Assembly: GCA_937975745.1 (NCBI GenBank)
Contig: CALJUK010000821.1
Span: 1 to 7,585 of the forward strand
Length of the DNA stretch: 7,585 bases
Direction of reading: 5' to 3'
From: an uncultured Planctomycetaceae bacterium
GTDB lineage: Bacteria > Planctomycetota > Planctomycetia > Planctomycetales > Planctomycetaceae
Numbering within the stretch: the stretch's first letter is position 1; each line of letters opens with the position of its first letter. The notes beneath the pieces were generated by a model. That model had not been told where the DNA came from and searched no databases. It was given only the letters and a program-made list of their open reading frames with translations. Position numbers and translations under genes: made by a program. Positions 5,409 to 7,585 of the stretch are shown here, piece after piece.

Positions 5409-7585
5409 CTATTTCGCGTCAATGATGATCAGGATCGCCGGCAGCAGAAACAGCGAACCCGCGAGGCCGCCCGCCATGGCCAGGCTGACCAGTCCGCCGA
5501 AGTAGATCAGCGGAACAAATTGCGAGAGGGTCAGCACGCTGAATCCAATGACCAGGGCCAACGTGGCAAATAGAATTGCCAGACCCACGCTGGAATGCGT
5601 CTCGCGGACGGCTTCGATCGCCGAAGCGCCTCTCAGCCGGGCCACGCGATAGCCGCGCAAATAGTGGACGCTGGAGTCTGTCGTCAGGCCCATGGAAACA
5701 CTGGCGATCATGGCTGTCCCGATATTCACGGGCAGCCCGGTCCAGCCCAGTGCGCCTACGACAATCACAATCGGGAACAGGTTGGGAACGAGCGAAATCA
5801 GACCGAACTGAATTCCGCCAAATGCGATCGACATCATCGTGAAGATGCCCGCTGTCGCCAGGGCGAAACTCACCAGTTGATCTCGCAGCAGACTATGAAT
5901 CAGGTACGTCAACAGGACATACGTGCCGGTGGCATCCGCTTCGGAAAACGTCTTGCGCGCCTCAGCCTCGACGCGTTTGATCATCTCCAACTTTTGCTCC
6001 GAGGGCTGGCGTTCCCTGGCCCGGAGCACCAGTCGCATGCGTCCTTTGCTCGGGTTGTACAGGCCGTCGACAAACTCAGGCTGGAGTTCGCTGACCTGGT
6101 CCAGTTTCGATTGCAGCGAATTCTTGACGAACGGCAATGTGGGAATCATGTCGAGCACATCGGTGATCGCGACGACTTTCGTCAGACCGCTATCGGGCGG
6201 TTCGGTCAACGCCCGCAATCGCTCCGCAAGGTCACGAACCTGGTCGAGGTAGTCTTCGGTCAATTCGGCAGGAGCCGGAAAGTTGACTTCCCAGGTGCCG
6301 GCGCCGCCCAACCGGGTCTCAACAAAACTGAGCGACTTCACGATGTCGCTATCGGCGCGGAAGTTGCGACTGAAATCGGTTTCGACCTCCAGCCGGGTGA
6401 AGCCGACCGCTGCAAGTGCCAGCATGCTGACCGCTCCTGCGAGGTACCAGCGGGCATGGCGTTCGATCGACCAGGTAATTTTCGCGAGGATGCCGGTCAG
6501 TTTCGCTTCCGAGGGACTGGCCGACGGGTCCGAACCAGCTCGTCCGAGCAGAACTCCGGTCGGCAATACGGTGGCCACTGCGGCCAGAACGACCATGCTG
6601 GCCAAGGCCATCATGATGCCGAAACTGCGTACCGGAGTAATATCACTCGAGACGAGCGCACCGAAGCCAACAGCGGTGGTCGCACAGGTCCAGAACACCG
6701 CCGGGCTGAGCGCGATGAGTGTCTGACGGAGTGCTTCCTCAGGTTCCAGACGGAGGCGCGCATCCCGATAGTGGATTGCGATGTGAGTCACTGTGGCGAC
6801 GCCAATGATGGTCACCAGCGAGGTGAGCATCGAACTGACCATGCTGAGTTGCATCTGAGTGAGCACCAGCAGCGCTTCGGTCGAAATGATTGTGACAATC
6901 ACAACCAGCAGGGGGAGGATGACCCACCGCAGCGATCGAAACATCACGTAGATCACCAAGGCCAGGACGGACAACGAAACACGAAACAAATGCCCGCCGT
7001 CCTGCTCGACATAGCGGAACATGTCGTGCACCTGGACTGGTTCTCCCACGACATAGGCCCGCGGTTTGTGTGCGGCCGCGACAGCCCGAATGCGGGCGAA
7101 TGTGTCGGCCCGCGGTATGCTCGCTTTGGACTCGGGCGTCAGGCGCAGAACGATCGCCGTCGTTTCGCGATCCTTGCCGATCAGGATCCCCTCGAACAGT
7201 TCCGTCAGGCGTTCCGCCTGTGTGCGAACCATCAGGCGCAACGCAAATGGAAGGTCTGGTGGGGCGAGGGCATCGGCCACATTCTGCGTTGATTTTCCAG
7301 CGACTCCCGGAATCTGGTTTAACCGATCCGCCAACGCTCGCACACGCGCAAGCCCTTCAGGCGCCATGAGTTGTGCATCCGGATAGGCCACCAGGACGAA
7401 TTCGTCTCCGCCGAATGTTCGCTTGCTGCTGAGGAACCGCTGCAACTGGGGATCGTTGGGCGAATAGAGGGCCTCGATCGACTGCTGAAAGGAAAGGCCC
7501 TGCGCGAGCCAGGCACCGACGAGAGTGACCACGAACGTCGCCCATGCGAATCCAAAGCGGCGGCGAATGAGCAGAGTCGCAAGTT
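5409..7585 (-). CDS. RND/MMPL-family membrane transporter (5' end beyond window)
   Basis: The visible 724 residues (numbered from the window edge) show the duplicated RND layout. A first membrane helix (about 10-28) is followed by a large extracytoplasmic domain (29-197), five helices (198-347), a seventh helix (378-396), a second large domain (397-565), and five helices to the end (567-722). The frame remains open to the right edge and the first helix is nearly complete, so probably only a few residues to a few tens are missing; a GTG at 7532 inside helix 1 is not a credible start. The fourth helix of the second half carries MGLTTDSSVHY, with D636 at the proton-relay Asp position typical of RND and MMPL proteins. 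The first half has IGVATVTHIAIHY, without an Asp. The family includes lipid, hopanoid and drug exporters driven by proton flow across the inner membrane. The substrate here is unknown. No adaptor or outer-membrane channel gene is visible, and the gene converges on the ceramidase-like gene. Confidence 0.93.
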   Translation of the reverse strand, partial: LATLLIRRRFGFAWATFVVTLVGAWLAQGLSFQQSIEALYSPNDPQLQRFLSSKRTFGGDEFVLVAYPDAQLMAPEGLARVRALADRLNQIPGVAGKSTQNVADALAPPDLPFALRLMVRTQAERLTELFEGILIGKDRETTAIVLRLTPESKASIPRADTFARIRAVAAAHKPRAYVVGEPVQVHDMFRYVEQDGGHLFRVSLSVLALVIYVMFRSLRWVILPLLVVIVTIISTEALLVLTQMQLSMVSSMLTSLVTIIGVATVTHIAIHYRDARLRLEPEEALRQTLIALSPAVFWTCATTAVGFGALVSSDITPVRSFGIMMALASMVVLAAVATVLPTGVLLGRAGSDPSASPSEAKLTGILAKITWSIERHARWYLAGAVSMLALAAVGFTRLEVETDFSRNFRADSDIVKSLSFVETRLGGAGTWEVNFPAPAELTEDYLDQVRDLAERLRALTEPPDSGLTKVVAITDVLDMIPTLPFVKNSLQSKLDQVSELQPEFVDGLYNPSKGRMRLVLRARERQPSEQKLEMIKRVEAEARKTFSEADATGTYVLLTYLIHSLLRDQLVSFALATAGIFTMMSIAFGGIQFGLISLVPNLFPIVIVVGALGWTGLPVNIGTAMIASVSMGLTTDSSVHYLRGYRVARLRGASAIEAVRETHSSVGLAILFATLALVIGFSVLTLSQFVPLIYFGGLVSLAMAGGLAGSLFLLPAILIIIDAK

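Noticed and set aside
5595..7292. Plus-strand open frame of 565 codons opposite the RND transporter gene.
   Set aside because: It is fully antisense to a gene with clear helices and family motifs. Its translation is rich in Arg, Gln, His and Asp with no domain or convincing ribosome site, as expected for an antisense frame in GC-rich DNA.

Overview
This window most likely comes from a planctomycete, or a close relative with a Gram-negative-type envelope. The DNA is moderately GC-rich. It pairs lipid A genes with a secreted neutral-ceramidase-like protein of a type I associate with planctomycetes, and with an OmpH/Skp-like protein whose C-terminal block resembles planctomycete homologues. The assignment rests on protein sequence and gene content, not on a marker gene, so the phylum is an inference. 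Six protein-coding genes are visible, two of them cut by the window edges. No RNA gene, mobile element or CRISPR array was found.

Positions 1-3399 (minus strand) hold an envelope-biogenesis block, transcribed from high to low coordinates. The order is an exported OmpH/Skp-like periplasmic chaperone (2764-3399), a strong intrinsic terminator (2652-2691), lpxC (1569-2504), lpxA (554-1423), and a Gfo/Idh/MocA-type dehydrogenase (1-557, truncated) that overlaps the end of lpxA by 4 bases. LpxA and LpxC catalyse the first two steps of lipid A synthesis. The coupled dehydrogenase resembles the GnnA type, which oxidises the 3-position of UDP-GlcNAc so that a 3-amino sugar can be made. This suggests lipid A with an amide-linked chain at position 3. 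The partner aminotransferase (GnnB) is not in the window.

Positions 3400-3787 form a divergent intergenic region between the OmpH-like gene and a plus-strand gene. They hold a weak promoter candidate and a short palindrome. Positions 3788-5239 (plus strand) encode a secreted protein of the neutral/alkaline ceramidase N-terminal-domain family. Two expected active-site positions appear changed: Ala in place of the nucleophile Ser, and Cys in place of a zinc-ligand His.

Positions 5240-5408 separate two convergent genes and contain a GC-rich hairpin. Positions 5409-7585 (minus strand) encode most of an RND/MMPL-family membrane transporter whose N-terminus lies beyond the right edge. The genes share a theme of envelope and lipid biology. 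Only the lpxC-lpxA-dehydrogenase group is clearly organised as a joint pathway. No clearly new system is evident. The best leads are the GnnA-like coupling and the altered ceramidase-like active site.
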